Below, in pieces: positions 36,104 to 44,188 of a stretch of DNA of 64,000 nucleotides. Position 1 is the stretch's first letter. The number at the start of each line of letters is the position of its first letter. The translations under genes were made by a program, and so were the position numbers. The stretch is from Microcoleus vaginatus PCC 9802. GTDB taxonomy: Bacteria; Cyanobacteriota; Cyanobacteriia; Cyanobacteriales; Microcoleaceae. The notes under the pieces are model-generated. The model searched no databases. It was given only the letters and a program-made list of their open reading frames with translations, and was not told where the DNA came from. The DNA lies in the NCBI GenBank assembly GCA_022701275.1, contig CP031740.1, forward strand, positions 3,545,001 through 3,609,000, given 5' to 3'.

Positions 36104-36229
36104 GGTGGGTCAGCCCCACTTATTTTCGTGACAAATCAAAAATCTCCTACTGACGCACCAGGGAATAAATGGTGGGTCAGAATTAGACTTTCGGTGCAGA
36201 TTGAAAATTTCAAACGTGACGTACCCTAC
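36100..36229. repeat. Dispersed inverted repeat, GTAGGGTGGGTCA / TGACGTACCCTAC
   Basis: Arms 36100-36112 and 36217-36229 match 11 of 13. The left arm overlaps the deacetylase stop codon and the right arm ends 5 bases from the stop of the convergent gene. Two further GGGTCAG/TGACGCACC segments lie inside. Likely acts as shared transcript end. Confidence 0.7.
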
Positions 36230-36234
36230 CACAA

Positions 36235-37443
36235 TCAATAACCAAGATAGTTTGCCACGTAATTAGCAATTTTTATGCTGCCGCCCGATCGCCCCATTCT
36301 CTCTAAACCATTTTGAATGCAACTGGCTAAATATTTATCATCTTGCAAAGTGCGATCGACTGCCAAAGCAGCTTCCTTGATAATATCAGAATTCGCTGGT
36401 TGTGTGCCAATAACCTGCACCGAATCACCTAAAAGCCGATTTTGAGCCTCCGCGAATCTATAGGTAAAGGCAGGGCCGTTTCCCGGTACTGCAATTACAG
36501 GTTTTCCCAAGCCCACAGCTTGTTCGACAGCAGTTCCAGTCATCCCAATTACTAAACTAGACTGCTGCAAAATATCGGCGAAAGCATCGGCTGAGCACCT
36601 CACTTCGACTAATTTTTCTTCACAAAAAGACCGTTTGATTGCTGGAAAAATGAGCTTGCCCGATCGGTGTTGCCATCCAGAGCGCGCCGCAATATCATCT
36701 AATTGAGGCATTAAAGCCGGAACTAAAGCTGCCCGAAACTGCACCGGTAAAGTAGAGTTACTAGCAATTTCTTTAACCAGTTCCAGGAGCAAAACGAGGT
36801 TGTTAGTGGCTTCTGGGAGGCGAGAACCGGGGAGAAGGGCGATCGTCCGAACTCCGGGTATTAACTGCAAATCTTTGCCCGTAGAATTGAGGTTGTCCAT
36901 GACAGGATTGCCGACAAACTGAGCTTTATTTAAACCCTGTCGGTTTAAGTCAGCCGCAGTCAAAGCATCTCTAGTAAAAACCGCCAGACATTTCTCGGAA
37001 GAAAGCAACTGCCACAAGATTAAACCCAAATCGACTCGCCCTTCGTAATAACTAGAATGAGCCGACAGAAAAATTATATAGGGGCGGTTGCTGGCATGGG
37101 CGATCGCCGCCGCGACAATATCCCCAGTCGCCACCACCAAATCGCACTGGCGCGAATGCCTCCAAACAGCCTGCAATTGCTGCCAAGTCAAAGCAATCAG
37201 CCCCGCCCCAATATCTTTGAGGAAAAACAGGGGGTTCATGTAAAAAACTCCCCCAGACGGCATTTGACTGGTGGGCCCAATAATTGGCACGGTCGATCGG
37301 CGGTAAGCAGCCCCGTCACCTACAATCGGCATTGCCGAAACATCAACATCCGCGCCAGATACTGTTAAAGCTTTGAGAATTTGACAGTTAATCGAGTCTT
37401 CCCCGTGGCCGTTGCTGAGGAAAAGTATCCCCTTCGATTTCAT
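36235..37443 (-). CDS. Lipid-A-disaccharide synthase-related protein
   Basis: 402 residues from ATG at 37443 (a TTG precedes it). GT-B-like fold: N-terminal LFLSNGHGEDSINCQILKAL, central LLPGSRLPEATNNLVLLLEL (about 205-225) and C-terminal SLVIGMTGTAVEQAVGLGKP (about 305-325), as in the LpxB-related family present in cyanobacteria and plants. LpxB itself links UDP-diacylglucosamine to lipid X; these relatives are not proven to do so, and cyanobacteria generally make simplified lipid A. A glycolipid glycosyltransferase is the safest call. Its 5' side directly faces the TnpB element, whose left-end hairpin begins 21 bases from the start codon. Confidence 0.85.
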   Translation of the reverse strand: MKSKGILFLSNGHGEDSINCQILKALTVSGADVDVSAMPIVGDGAAYRRSTVPIIGPTSQMPSGGVFYMNPLFFLKDIGAGLIALTWQQLQAVWRHSRQCDLVVATGDIVAAAIAHASNRPYIIFLSAHSSYYEGRVDLGLILWQLLSSEKCLAVFTRDALTAADLNRQGLNKAQFVGNPVMDNLNSTGKDLQLIPGVRTIALLPGSRLPEATNNLVLLLELVKEIASNSTLPVQFRAALVPALMPQLDDIAARSGWQHRSGKLIFPAIKRSFCEEKLVEVRCSADAFADILQQSSLVIGMTGTAVEQAVGLGKPVIAVPGNGPAFTYRFAEAQNRLLGDSVQVIGTQPANSDIIKEAALAVDRTLQDDKYLASCIQNGLERMGRSGGSIKIANYVANYLGY

Positions 37444-37539
37444 CAAAAAAATGCGTAGAAACCCCGTCCTTTTAGGACGGCTTTACAAAGGACTAATACA
37501 AAATCCACCCTATCACAGAAGATGTGCTAGAGTGTGAGG

Positions 37540-38709
37540 ATGGAAAAAGCCTATCGCTACCGTTTCTATCCCACCGCCGAGCAAGAAAATCTCTTGCGAC
37601 GGACAATGGGTTGTGCGCGGCTAGTATACAACAAGGCTTTAGCTGCCCGCACCGAAGCTTGGTACGAGCATCAAGAGAGGGTTGGTTACAGCCAAACTTC
37701 CTCCATGCTGACAAATTGGAAAAAAGAAGAGGAACTTGATTTCCTGAATGAAGTTAGCTGTGTGCCACTTCAACAAGGACTTAGACACCTTCAAACAGCG
37801 TTTACCAATTTCTTCGCAGGACGTGCTAAATATCCTAATTTCAAGAGAAAGCATAATGGCGGTAGTGCTGAATTTACCAAGTCAGCTTTCCGTTGGAAAG
37901 ATCGACAGGTATTCTTAGCTAAATGCACTACTCCATTGCCAATTCGCTGGAGTAAACAAATTCCCTCTGAATGCAGCCCTTCTACTATTACGGTGAAATT
38001 AACACCCGCTGGGCGTTGGTTTGTTTCCCTACTTGTAGAGGACTACACGATTAAACCACTTCCTGAGATTGATAAAAGTATCGGTCTGGATGTGGGAATC
38101 ACCAGTCTGATTGCTACTAGCGATGGTGAGAAAATTGCCAACCCTAAGCATTTTAAAAAGCTTCGCAAGAAGTTGAAAAAGAAACAGAAAACGTTAGCTG
38201 GCAAGCAGAAGGGAAGCAATAACCGTGAAAAAGCACGGGTGCAAGTAGCAAAAGTCTACGCACAGATAACCGATGCACGTCTAGATTTTTTACATAAGTT
38301 GACGACTCAAATCATTCGTGAAAACCAAACGATTGTAGTTGAGGACTTGGCTATCAAGAATATGGTGAAGAACCATAAATTAGCTCTCGTTATTAGTGAC
38401 GCTAGTTGGGGCGAACTAATTCGCCAACTAAGTTACAAATGCGAGTGGTACGGACGAGAGCTGATAAAAATAGACCGCTGGTTTCCTAGTTCTAAGCGCT
38501 GTGGAAACTGCGGTCACATTGTTGAGAAATTGCCATTGAATATTCGCGAATGGGAATGTTTAAAATGTGGAACAAACCACGATCGCGATATTAACGCGGC
38601 AAAAAATATTTTGGCGGCTGGGCTAGCCGTGTCAGTCTGTGGAGCGACCGCAAGACCTAAAGAGAGTAAATCTCGGAAGGCTGGTGCTACGAAGCAGAAA
38701 CCTAATTAG
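37540..38709 (+). CDS. tnpB: TnpB-family RNA-guided nuclease of IS605/IS1341
   Basis: 389 residues from ATG at 37540 (GTG two codons earlier possible). N-terminal KAYRYRFYPTAEQENLLRRT is standard for OrfB/TnpB. The RuvC triad is present: Asp184 in GLDVGITSLI, Glu268 in VVEDLAIKNM, Asp in HDRDINAAKNI (about 348-350). A four-Cys zinc finger (CGNCG, CLKCG, about 325-345) separates the last two. Nothing looks broken, so it is probably an active nuclease. TnpB proteins cut DNA next to a short motif using an omega RNA from the element's right end, and so favour retention of the element. Confidence 0.9.
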   Translation: MEKAYRYRFYPTAEQENLLRRTMGCARLVYNKALAARTEAWYEHQERVGYSQTSSMLTNWKKEEELDFLNEVSCVPLQQGLRHLQTAFTNFFAGRAKYPNFKRKHNGGSAEFTKSAFRWKDRQVFLAKCTTPLPIRWSKQIPSECSPSTITVKLTPAGRWFVSLLVEDYTIKPLPEIDKSIGLDVGITSLIATSDGEKIANPKHFKKLRKKLKKKQKTLAGKQKGSNNREKARVQVAKVYAQITDARLDFLHKLTTQIIRENQTIVVEDLAIKNMVKNHKLALVISDASWGELIRQLSYKCEWYGRELIKIDRWFPSSKRCGNCGHIVEKLPLNIREWECLKCGTNHDRDINAAKNILAAGLAVSVCGATARPKESKSRKAGATKQKPN

Positions 38710-38754
38710 TGATGATGGGGAATCCCCGCTCCTTCAGGACGGGGTGGATGTCAA
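38650..38754 (+). ncRNA. Candidate omega RNA scaffold at tnpB right end
   Basis: In known IS605 members the guide RNA overlaps the tnpB 3' end and runs through the right-end hairpin; the guide is the flanking DNA. Here that would be the segment ending near 38754, with the guide starting at about AGAATACAATCAGAAT. Position inferred, not seen as a transcript. Confidence 0.4.
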
Positions 38755-38871
38755 CAGAATACAATCAGAATCAGTGCCGAGCTTTTTTTAAAGACAGGCG
38801 TGCGATCGCTAAACTCGGGCGGGCTAACTTTTTGTTAGTCTAATTTAAATACATTGTGGAAGTGAAACAGC

Positions 38872-40035
38872 GTGAATATTGAAATTGGGCGGGGCAAAAG
38901 CGCTCGCAGAGCTTACGGCATAGATGAAATTGCGCTTGTACCCGGACAGCGCACCCTCGATCCGAGTTTGGCAGATACTCGCTGGCAGATTGGCGGGATC
39001 GATCGAGAAATCCCGATCATCGCCAGCGCCATGGATGGAGTAGTCGATGTCCGCATGGCCATTTTGCTGTCGGAATTAGGAGCAATGGGCGTGCTCAACC
39101 TAGAAGGAATTCAAACCCGCTATGCCGACCCCCAGCCAATATTAGAGCGCATCGCGAGTGTGGGGAACCACGAATTTGTTTCCCTGATGCAGCAACTCTA
39201 TGCCGAACCCATCAAGCCAGAATTAATCGACCTCAGAATTAAAGAAATTAAAGCAGGAGGAGGGATTGCCGCCGTTAGCGGTACACCGGCCGGTGCAAGC
39301 AAATACGGTCGGGCGGTTGCTGAATCGGGAGCCGATATATTTTTTGTGCAAGCAACTGTAGTCTCGACAGCTTTTCTTTCCCCTGAGTCGATCGCATCTT
39401 TAGACTTAACTCAATTTTGTCAAGAGATGCCGATACCAGTAATTTTGGGCAACTGCGTCACCTACGAAGTCGCCCTAAATTTAATGAAAACCGGCGCTGC
39501 AGGCATTCTCGTGGGCATTGGGCCGGGGGCTGCTTGCACGTCTCGGGGCGTATTGGGTGTCGGCGTTCCTCAAGCCACAGCGGTAGCAGACTGCGCCGCC
39601 GCGCGAGACGACTACTATCGCGAAACTGGTAAATACGTGTCGGTGATTGCTGACGGCGGTTTAATTACCGGCGGCGATATCTGCAAGTGCATTGCCTGTG
39701 GCGCGGATGCAGTGATGATTGGTTCCCCCTTTGCCAGGGCCGCCGAAGCTCCCGGCAGGGGCTTTCACTGGGGGATGGCGACTCCCAGCCCGGTTTTGCC
39801 ACGTGGCACTCGCATTCGCGTGGGGACTACGGGTACTTTGGAGCAAATTTTGCGGGGGCCTGCGGTGCTAGATGACGGTACGCACAACTTGCTCGGAGCT
39901 CTGAAAACTAGCATGGGTACCTTGGGCGCTAAGGATCTTAAGGAGATGCAGCAAGTGGAAGTGGTAATTGCTCCTTCTCTGCTGACTGAGGGTAAAGTCT
40001 ATCAAAAAGCTCAACAGTTGGGCATGGGTAAGTAG
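38872..40035 (+). CDS. GuaB3-type IMP dehydrogenase-family protein
   Basis: 387 residues from GTG with GGAAG seven bases upstream. A TIM barrel without the CBS pair of true GuaB. The catalytic-loop equivalent is [20 protein letters not shown] (about 217-236) with the Cys, preceded by [20 protein letters not shown] and followed by [20 protein letters not shown]. GuaB3 proteins are common in cyanobacteria and actinobacteria; some are reported to act as IMP dehydrogenase or GMP-reductase-like enzymes, so the reaction (IMP to XMP or a related step, NAD-linked) is uncertain. No operon partner; 488 bases to trxA. Confidence 0.85.
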   Translation: MNIEIGRGKSARRAYGIDEIALVPGQRTLDPSLADTRWQIGGIDREIPIIASAMDGVVDVRMAILLSELGAMGVLNLEGIQTRYADPQPILERIASVGNHEFVSLMQQLYAEPIKPELIDLRIKEIKAGGGIAAVSGTPAGASKYGRAVAESGADIFFVQATVVSTAFLSPESIASLDLTQFCQEMPIPVILGNCVTYEVALNLMKTGAAGILVGIGPGAACTSRGVLGVGVPQATAVADCAAARDDYYRETGKYVSVIADGGLITGGDICKCIACGADAVMIGSPFARAAEAPGRGFHWGMATPSPVLPRGTRIRVGTTGTLEQILRGPAVLDDGTHNLLGALKTSMGTLGAKDLKEMQQVEVVIAPSLLTEGKVYQKAQQLGMGK

Positions 40036-40522
40036 ATTTACTGATCGAATACCAGCATACCTTGACAAAATTTGTTCAAGAGTCTCGAAATTTACAGAAT
40101 ATTGTGGAATTATCGAGAAGTAGGTGTCACAATATAAGAAGCGGAGACGCATGTTTCCGTTCACTCCTCACACCACACTCCGCCCGGACTACTGTTCGGG
40201 CGGTTCCTTTTTTGGCGGACATCTTGGCTCTTGCTTACTAGATACAGAACAGAGGCTTGTAGCTCCGGAGAGGCCCAGAGTGGGAGAGTGGGAGAGTCTA
40301 GGAGTGGGAGAATTTTTCTTCTACATAAGTGCATTCTGCTTTCGGAAACATAAGTGCGTTCGGAAACATAAGTGCCTTGTTCCTTCAGAAACCTTGTGCC
40401 TTCTTCCTTCTACCGTCTTCCTTCTTCCTTCAGAAGCCTTCTGTTAAAATCGTTGACGCAAGTGGTTACACTTTTTGCTAGACTTGTTATCCGAGAAATA
40501 GTATTTACAAGGATGGCTAGGG
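40036..40522. other. Intergenic region upstream of trxA
   Basis: 487 bases. It has CATAAGTGC-type short repeats (about 40325-40375) and a CTTCCTT-rich pyrimidine stretch (about 40376-40442), the complement of the microsatellite after pcxA. TTGACG at 40453 could be a -35 element for trxA, but no good -10 follows at 17 bases. No gene accepted. Confidence 0.5.
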
Positions 40523-40846
40523 ATGTCAGCAGCCGCGCAAGTAACCGACTCTACCTTTAAGCAGGAAGTGCTCGATAGCGAAGTTCCAGTTCTAGTGGAT
40601 TTTTGGGCTCCCTGGTGCGGGCCCTGTCGGATGGTGGCGCCCGTCGTAGACGAAATTGCCCAGCAATATGAAGGGCAGGTCAAGGTAGTAAAAGTTAATA
40701 CCGACGAGAATCCTAACGTTGCCAGCCAATACGGTATCCGCAGCATTCCGACGCTGATGATATTTAAGGGCGGTCAACGTGTGGATATGGTGGTTGGGGC
40801 AGTTCCGAAAACTACTCTGGCAAACACTCTGGAAAAGTACATTTAA
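40523..40846 (+). CDS. trxA: Thioredoxin
   Basis: 107 residues, a complete thioredoxin with the WCGPC active site at about 32-36 ([14 protein letters not shown]), the cis-proline SIPTLMIF, and a C-terminal [16 protein letters not shown]. Typical m-type/TrxA of cyanobacteria that reduces disulphides in Calvin-cycle and other enzymes using electrons from ferredoxin- or NADPH-thioredoxin reductase. AAGGATGGCTAGGG precedes the ATG. Followed on the same strand by the LOG gene after 189 bases. Confidence 0.95.
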   Translation: MSAAAQVTDSTFKQEVLDSEVPVLVDFWAPWCGPCRMVAPVVDEIAQQYEGQVKVVKVNTDENPNVASQYGIRSIPTLMIFKGGQRVDMVVGAVPKTTLANTLEKYI

Positions 40847-41035
40847 CTGAACTGCGAGCGGTTTCGCGCTGTTCTTTGTGGGCCGCGAAAGCTAACTCGC
40901 TTCAGAACCGGGGCAAAGCTACTGGAAAAGTTATTAGTTGCCAGCAGGGCAATTTGCTGGTGGCTATTAGCTTCTAAATTTAGCTTGCCCCTTAATTTTT
41001 AGTAGCGACAAATAGTTACCGTTTCGGAAAAATTC

Positions 41036-42103
41036 ATGATTCGTTCTGAGTCTGGTCAAGGTTTTGAGTCCCTCCAAGCTGAATTGATCGATTTGATCGA
41101 TCGCTTCCCAATGTTAAAGCACTCTGAGTGGATCGAACGATCGCTCTCTACTATAGTGCAAATGGCAGGAGAGGAGCTCGATCGCCTAGACTGGAAAATT
41201 ATGGCTGCGTCGCTCCGAGATATGGAGAGCGCTTTTGAGATGTTTTATCCTTACCGCCACGTTCGCAAAATTGTGATTTTTGGTTCGGCGAGGGTGTCAC
41301 CGCAATCGGCGGAATATTTGATGGCCAGAGACTTTGCGCGGGCGATGGCCCAGCAGGGGTTTATGGTGATTACTGGCGGCGGCGGGGGAATTATGCAGGC
41401 GGGGAACGAGGGGGCGACTGCTGAACGTTCTTTTGGGCTGAACATTCAGTTACCTTTCGAGCAGAGTTCTAATCCTTTCATTGCCGGCGATCCCAAATTG
41501 CTCAATTTTAAATATTTTTTCACTCGTAAGTTATTTTTTCTCCGGGAGAGCGATGCTTTAGCTCTGTTTCCGGGCGGTTTTGGCACTCTGGACGAGGCTT
41601 TTGAGTGTCTGACTTTGACTCAAACTGGCAAGTTCGGGCCGGCTCCTGTGGTATTGATCGATCGACCGGGAGGAGATTATTGGCACGATTGGAATTATTT
41701 TGTGCAAAAACAATTGCGGGGTCGGGGTTTGATTTCACCCGACGATCGCAGCCTGTATACGATTACTGACGATATAAATGTCGCTTGCGAGGCGATCGGT
41801 AGTTTTTATCTGGTTTATCACTCCTGCCGCTACGTGCGCGAAAAATTGGTAATTCGCTTGAAAACAGAGCTTTCTGAGGAGAATGTCGATCGGCTAAATA
41901 CTGATTTTAGCGATATTGTTGTCACCGGAAAAATTGAAAAAAGTCAAGCTTTGGAACCGGAAATAGGAGATGAAACTTTCGATCTGCCGCGCCTGACTTT
42001 GCATTTCAACCAGCGGGATTTTGGGCGGCTTTATCAGCTAATTGCTGCTATAAATCAAATGGGTGCAGCTTCGCCGGCGGCGGCCCATCCAGAACAAAAG
42101 TAG
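41036..42103 (+). CDS. LOG-family (lysine-decarboxylase-like) protein
   Basis: 355 residues, longer than plain LOG enzymes by a helical N-terminus (about 1-70) and a C-terminal extension (about 270-355). Nucleotide-binding motif VITGGGGGIMQAGNEGA (about 112-128) and the family signature PGGFGTLDEAFE (about 178-189) are intact. LOG proteins hydrolyse nucleoside monophosphates at the N-glycosidic bond (cytokinin riboside monophosphates in plants). In bacteria they often act as nucleotide 5'-monophosphate nucleosidases. Old annotations as lysine decarboxylase are not supported. Same strand as trxA; possible co-transcription. Confidence 0.85.
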   Translation: MIRSESGQGFESLQAELIDLIDRFPMLKHSEWIERSLSTIVQMAGEELDRLDWKIMAASLRDMESAFEMFYPYRHVRKIVIFGSARVSPQSAEYLMARDFARAMAQQGFMVITGGGGGIMQAGNEGATAERSFGLNIQLPFEQSSNPFIAGDPKLLNFKYFFTRKLFFLRESDALALFPGGFGTLDEAFECLTLTQTGKFGPAPVVLIDRPGGDYWHDWNYFVQKQLRGRGLISPDDRSLYTITDDINVACEAIGSFYLVYHSCRYVREKLVIRLKTELSEENVDRLNTDFSDIVVTGKIEKSQALEPEIGDETFDLPRLTLHFNQRDFGRLYQLIAAINQMGAASPAAAHPEQK

Positions 42104-42288
42104 TTATTAGTTATCAGTCATTAGTCTTTTTAAATATGGGTGAGATTAGATAGAAGTTGGACAACTTGTATTTTGACAAAAACGCTCTGCTGAGATAAGT
42201 TTTTGTAAAAAGTAAAGAAAAAAGCGTCCAAGAGCCAAAGAAAATCTTGTCAATACCTTGATGGCGTTGTTTGGGAAAAAACAGCAAA

Positions 42289-43494
42289 ATGCTAGACCTG
42301 CTGCTAATTGCAATTTTGGGATTTCTCGGCAGTTTCGGTCACTGCGCTGGGATGTGCGGCCCGCTGACAATGGCGTTTTCTCTTTCTAATTCCCGCAACG
42401 ATAAATTAGCTGCTTTCCGCTTTCATTTGCTGCTAAATATGGGGAGAATTACTGCATACGCTTTGGTTGGTGCAGCAATTGGCGGACTGGGTTCGGTGTT
42501 AATTGCTGGCGGGCTTTTGGCAGGTACGGGTAGCGAATTGCGGCGGGCGATCGCACTTCTGACGGGTACGATGCTGATTTGGTTCGGAGTAGGGCAAATT
42601 AAACCGAACTTGCTGCCGGGATTGCCGCTGCTGCACCCGCTGTCGCACGATCGAGTCGGACAAGCAATGAGCAAGCTTTCGGCAGAAAAAAAGTGGTGGG
42701 TGCCGATTGCTTTGGGTTTGCTTTGGGGTTTGATTCCCTGCGGCTTCCTCTACGCAGCGCAGATTAAGGCGGCGGAAACCGGAAATTCGGTTTTGGGTGC
42801 GGCGACGATGCTGGCTTTTGGACTCGGCACGCTGCCAACTATGCTGGGAGTGAGTTTTCTTGCTGGCAGATTGAGCGCGGATAAGCGCAGTCAACTGTTT
42901 CGGATGGGTGGCTGGGTGACGGTGGCGATCGGGATTCTTACCTTGTTGCGAACCGATGAAATGGTCGATTTTACCGGTCACGCAGCGCTGCTGTGCTTGA
43001 TACTAGCACTGTTGGCGCGTCCGGTGAGCAAGTTTTTGCCGCAACTGCTGCGCTACCGCCGCGCTTTGGGTGTGGGCGCGTTTGTCTTAGCAGTCGCCCA
43101 CACGTTTCATATGCTGGATCATACGCTGAAATGGAATTTTGACGCGCTATCTTTTATGTTGCCGCAGCATCAGTTGGGAATGGCGGCTGGGATGCTGTCG
43201 CTGCTGTTGATGTTGCCGGCGGCGGTTACAAGTTGCGATCGTATTCAAATTTATTTAGGCCAACTGTGGCGAATGCTTCACCTGTTAAGCGTTCCAGCTT
43301 TTTTGCTGTGCGCCATTCATGCTGCACTCATCGGTTCCCACTATCTCGGCGGTTTTGAATGGAAGTTGCACAATCAACTGCTTACAGCCGTGTTAGCGGT
43401 GGTTACGGTGTTAGTTATGTTTGTGCGATCGCGCTTATTTTGGTCAGTTTTATCACTAGAAAGTTTCTATGTTTCCCCTGTCAAACAAAAGTAA
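42289..43494 (+). CDS. TauE/SafE-like (UreH-type) membrane protein fused to ferric-reductase-like segment
   Basis: 401 residues from ATG at 42289; a TTG six codons upstream is possible. N-terminal part (about 1-225): six-helix module with GHCAGMCGPLTMAFSLS and GLIPCGFLYAAQIKAAETGN, the paired Cys-Gly-Pro and Pro-Cys-Gly motifs of the SafE/UreH/DsbD-like class, which handle metals or reducing power. C-terminal part (about 240-395): membrane helices with His residues (AVAHTFHMLDHTLKWN, LCAIHAALIGSHYLGG) like the haem-ligating core of ferric-reductase-type proteins. It overlaps the next gene by 26 bases. Near cydAB, so a role in metal or haem supply to oxidases is plausible. Confidence 0.75.
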   Translation: MLDLLLIAILGFLGSFGHCAGMCGPLTMAFSLSNSRNDKLAAFRFHLLLNMGRITAYALVGAAIGGLGSVLIAGGLLAGTGSELRRAIALLTGTMLIWFGVGQIKPNLLPGLPLLHPLSHDRVGQAMSKLSAEKKWWVPIALGLLWGLIPCGFLYAAQIKAAETGNSVLGAATMLAFGLGTLPTMLGVSFLAGRLSADKRSQLFRMGGWVTVAIGILTLLRTDEMVDFTGHAALLCLILALLARPVSKFLPQLLRYRRALGVGAFVLAVAHTFHMLDHTLKWNFDALSFMLPQHQLGMAAGMLSLLLMLPAAVTSCDRIQIYLGQLWRMLHLLSVPAFLLCAIHAALIGSHYLGGFEWKLHNQLLTAVLAVVTVLVMFVRSRLFWSVLSLESFYVSPVKQK

Positions 43495-43942
43495 GACTTT
43501 AGGATTGTTAGTTTTTTTGGGATTGCTAGTAGAAGCAGCAATATTTCCCATACCACAGTTAAAATCAATTTCAGTTTTAGCCCACGAAGTCGAAGTATCG
43601 GGAGATGTCGCCGCTACCTTTCACCTCGAACCCAACCATAATCCCCGCGCCGGACAGCCTGCGAGAGTGTGGTTTGCGCTGACTCGCAGGGGCGGTCAAA
43701 TTATCCCGCTAGAGCAGTGTAATTGCAAATTGGCTGTTTATCCTAAAAATCGTAAAGATGGGGATAAGCCGCTGATGCAGCCGCCTTTAACCGCCATATC
43801 TGCCGAGAAATATCAACGGATTCCGGGAGCTGATATCGTGTTTCCCAAGGCTGGGATGTACGAACTTGAATTGAGCGGAACAGCCCAAAATAAAGCTAAC
43901 TTTAAACCATTTAAATTGAGTTATACTGTCACCGTTAGGTAG
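43469..43942 (+). CDS. Exported FixH/YtkA-like protein
   Basis: 157 residues. N-terminal hydrophobic helix (about 8-28: LGLLVFLGLLVEAAIFPI) then an exported beta-sandwich: FHLEPNHNPRAGQPARVWFA, LAVYPKNRKDG and a final GMYELELSGTAQNKANFKPF. The order of strands and the proline-rich start resemble YtkA/FixH-type Ig-like domains linked to copper or oxidase assembly. The start overlaps the SafE-like gene by 26 bases, indicating translational coupling and joint function. Family assignment is by pattern only. Confidence 0.6.
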   Translation: MFPLSNKSKTLGLLVFLGLLVEAAIFPIPQLKSISVLAHEVEVSGDVAATFHLEPNHNPRAGQPARVWFALTRRGGQIIPLEQCNCKLAVYPKNRKDGDKPLMQPPLTAISAEKYQRIPGADIVFPKAGMYELELSGTAQNKANFKPFKLSYTVTVR

Positions 43943-43945
43943 TAT

Positions 43946-43966
43946 GATTTTAGATTTTAGATTTTA
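43946..43966. repeat. Heptamer tandem repeat (GATTTTA)x3
   Basis: Three units of the same heptamer found before rodA, four bases after the YtkA-like stop codon. In the spacer before cydA. Confidence 0.85.
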
Positions 43967-44188
43967 AAATTTAATGAGTGATGATCGAGAGATTTTTTGT
44001 TAATTAACCGCAGAGAGCGCCGAGGGCAGAAAAGAAGAGGAAGATTGAGAACAAGTTTTCAAATCTTAATTTTTAATAAAGATAAGTCGGTTGATTCTGC
44101 ACTAAGTAAATTTCTGCGTTACCTTGTCAGTGTTCATTATGGAACTTATGCAAGCTAACCTCTCTTGAGCTGACCCAAGGATATAACG

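Larger units (their letters stand above)
37455..38754 (+). mobile_element. IS605/IS1341-type element with solo tnpB
   Basis: A subterminal hairpin CCGTCCTTTTAGGACGG (37464-37480) on the left and CCCCGCTCCTTCAGGACGGGG (38724-38744, one bulge) on the right bracket one tnpB gene. No tnpA (Y1 transposase) is present. Exact ends are estimated; this family leaves no inverted repeats or target duplication to confirm them. Right-end wording GATGTCAAC resembles other cyanobacterial copies. Confidence 0.75.

Noticed and set aside
37540..38709. TnpB as a Cas12 effector of a CRISPR system
   Set aside because: Size, N-terminus and flanking hairpins are those of IS605/IS1341 TnpB, and no CRISPR array is present.
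40124..40447. Plus-strand 107-codon frame upstream of trxA
   Set aside because: Composed of short repeats and a pyrimidine-rich tract; no protein-like pattern.
41036..42103. Lysine decarboxylase
   Set aside because: The PGGFGTxxE motif marks the LOG nucleotide-nucleosidase family; no PLP-enzyme features are present.
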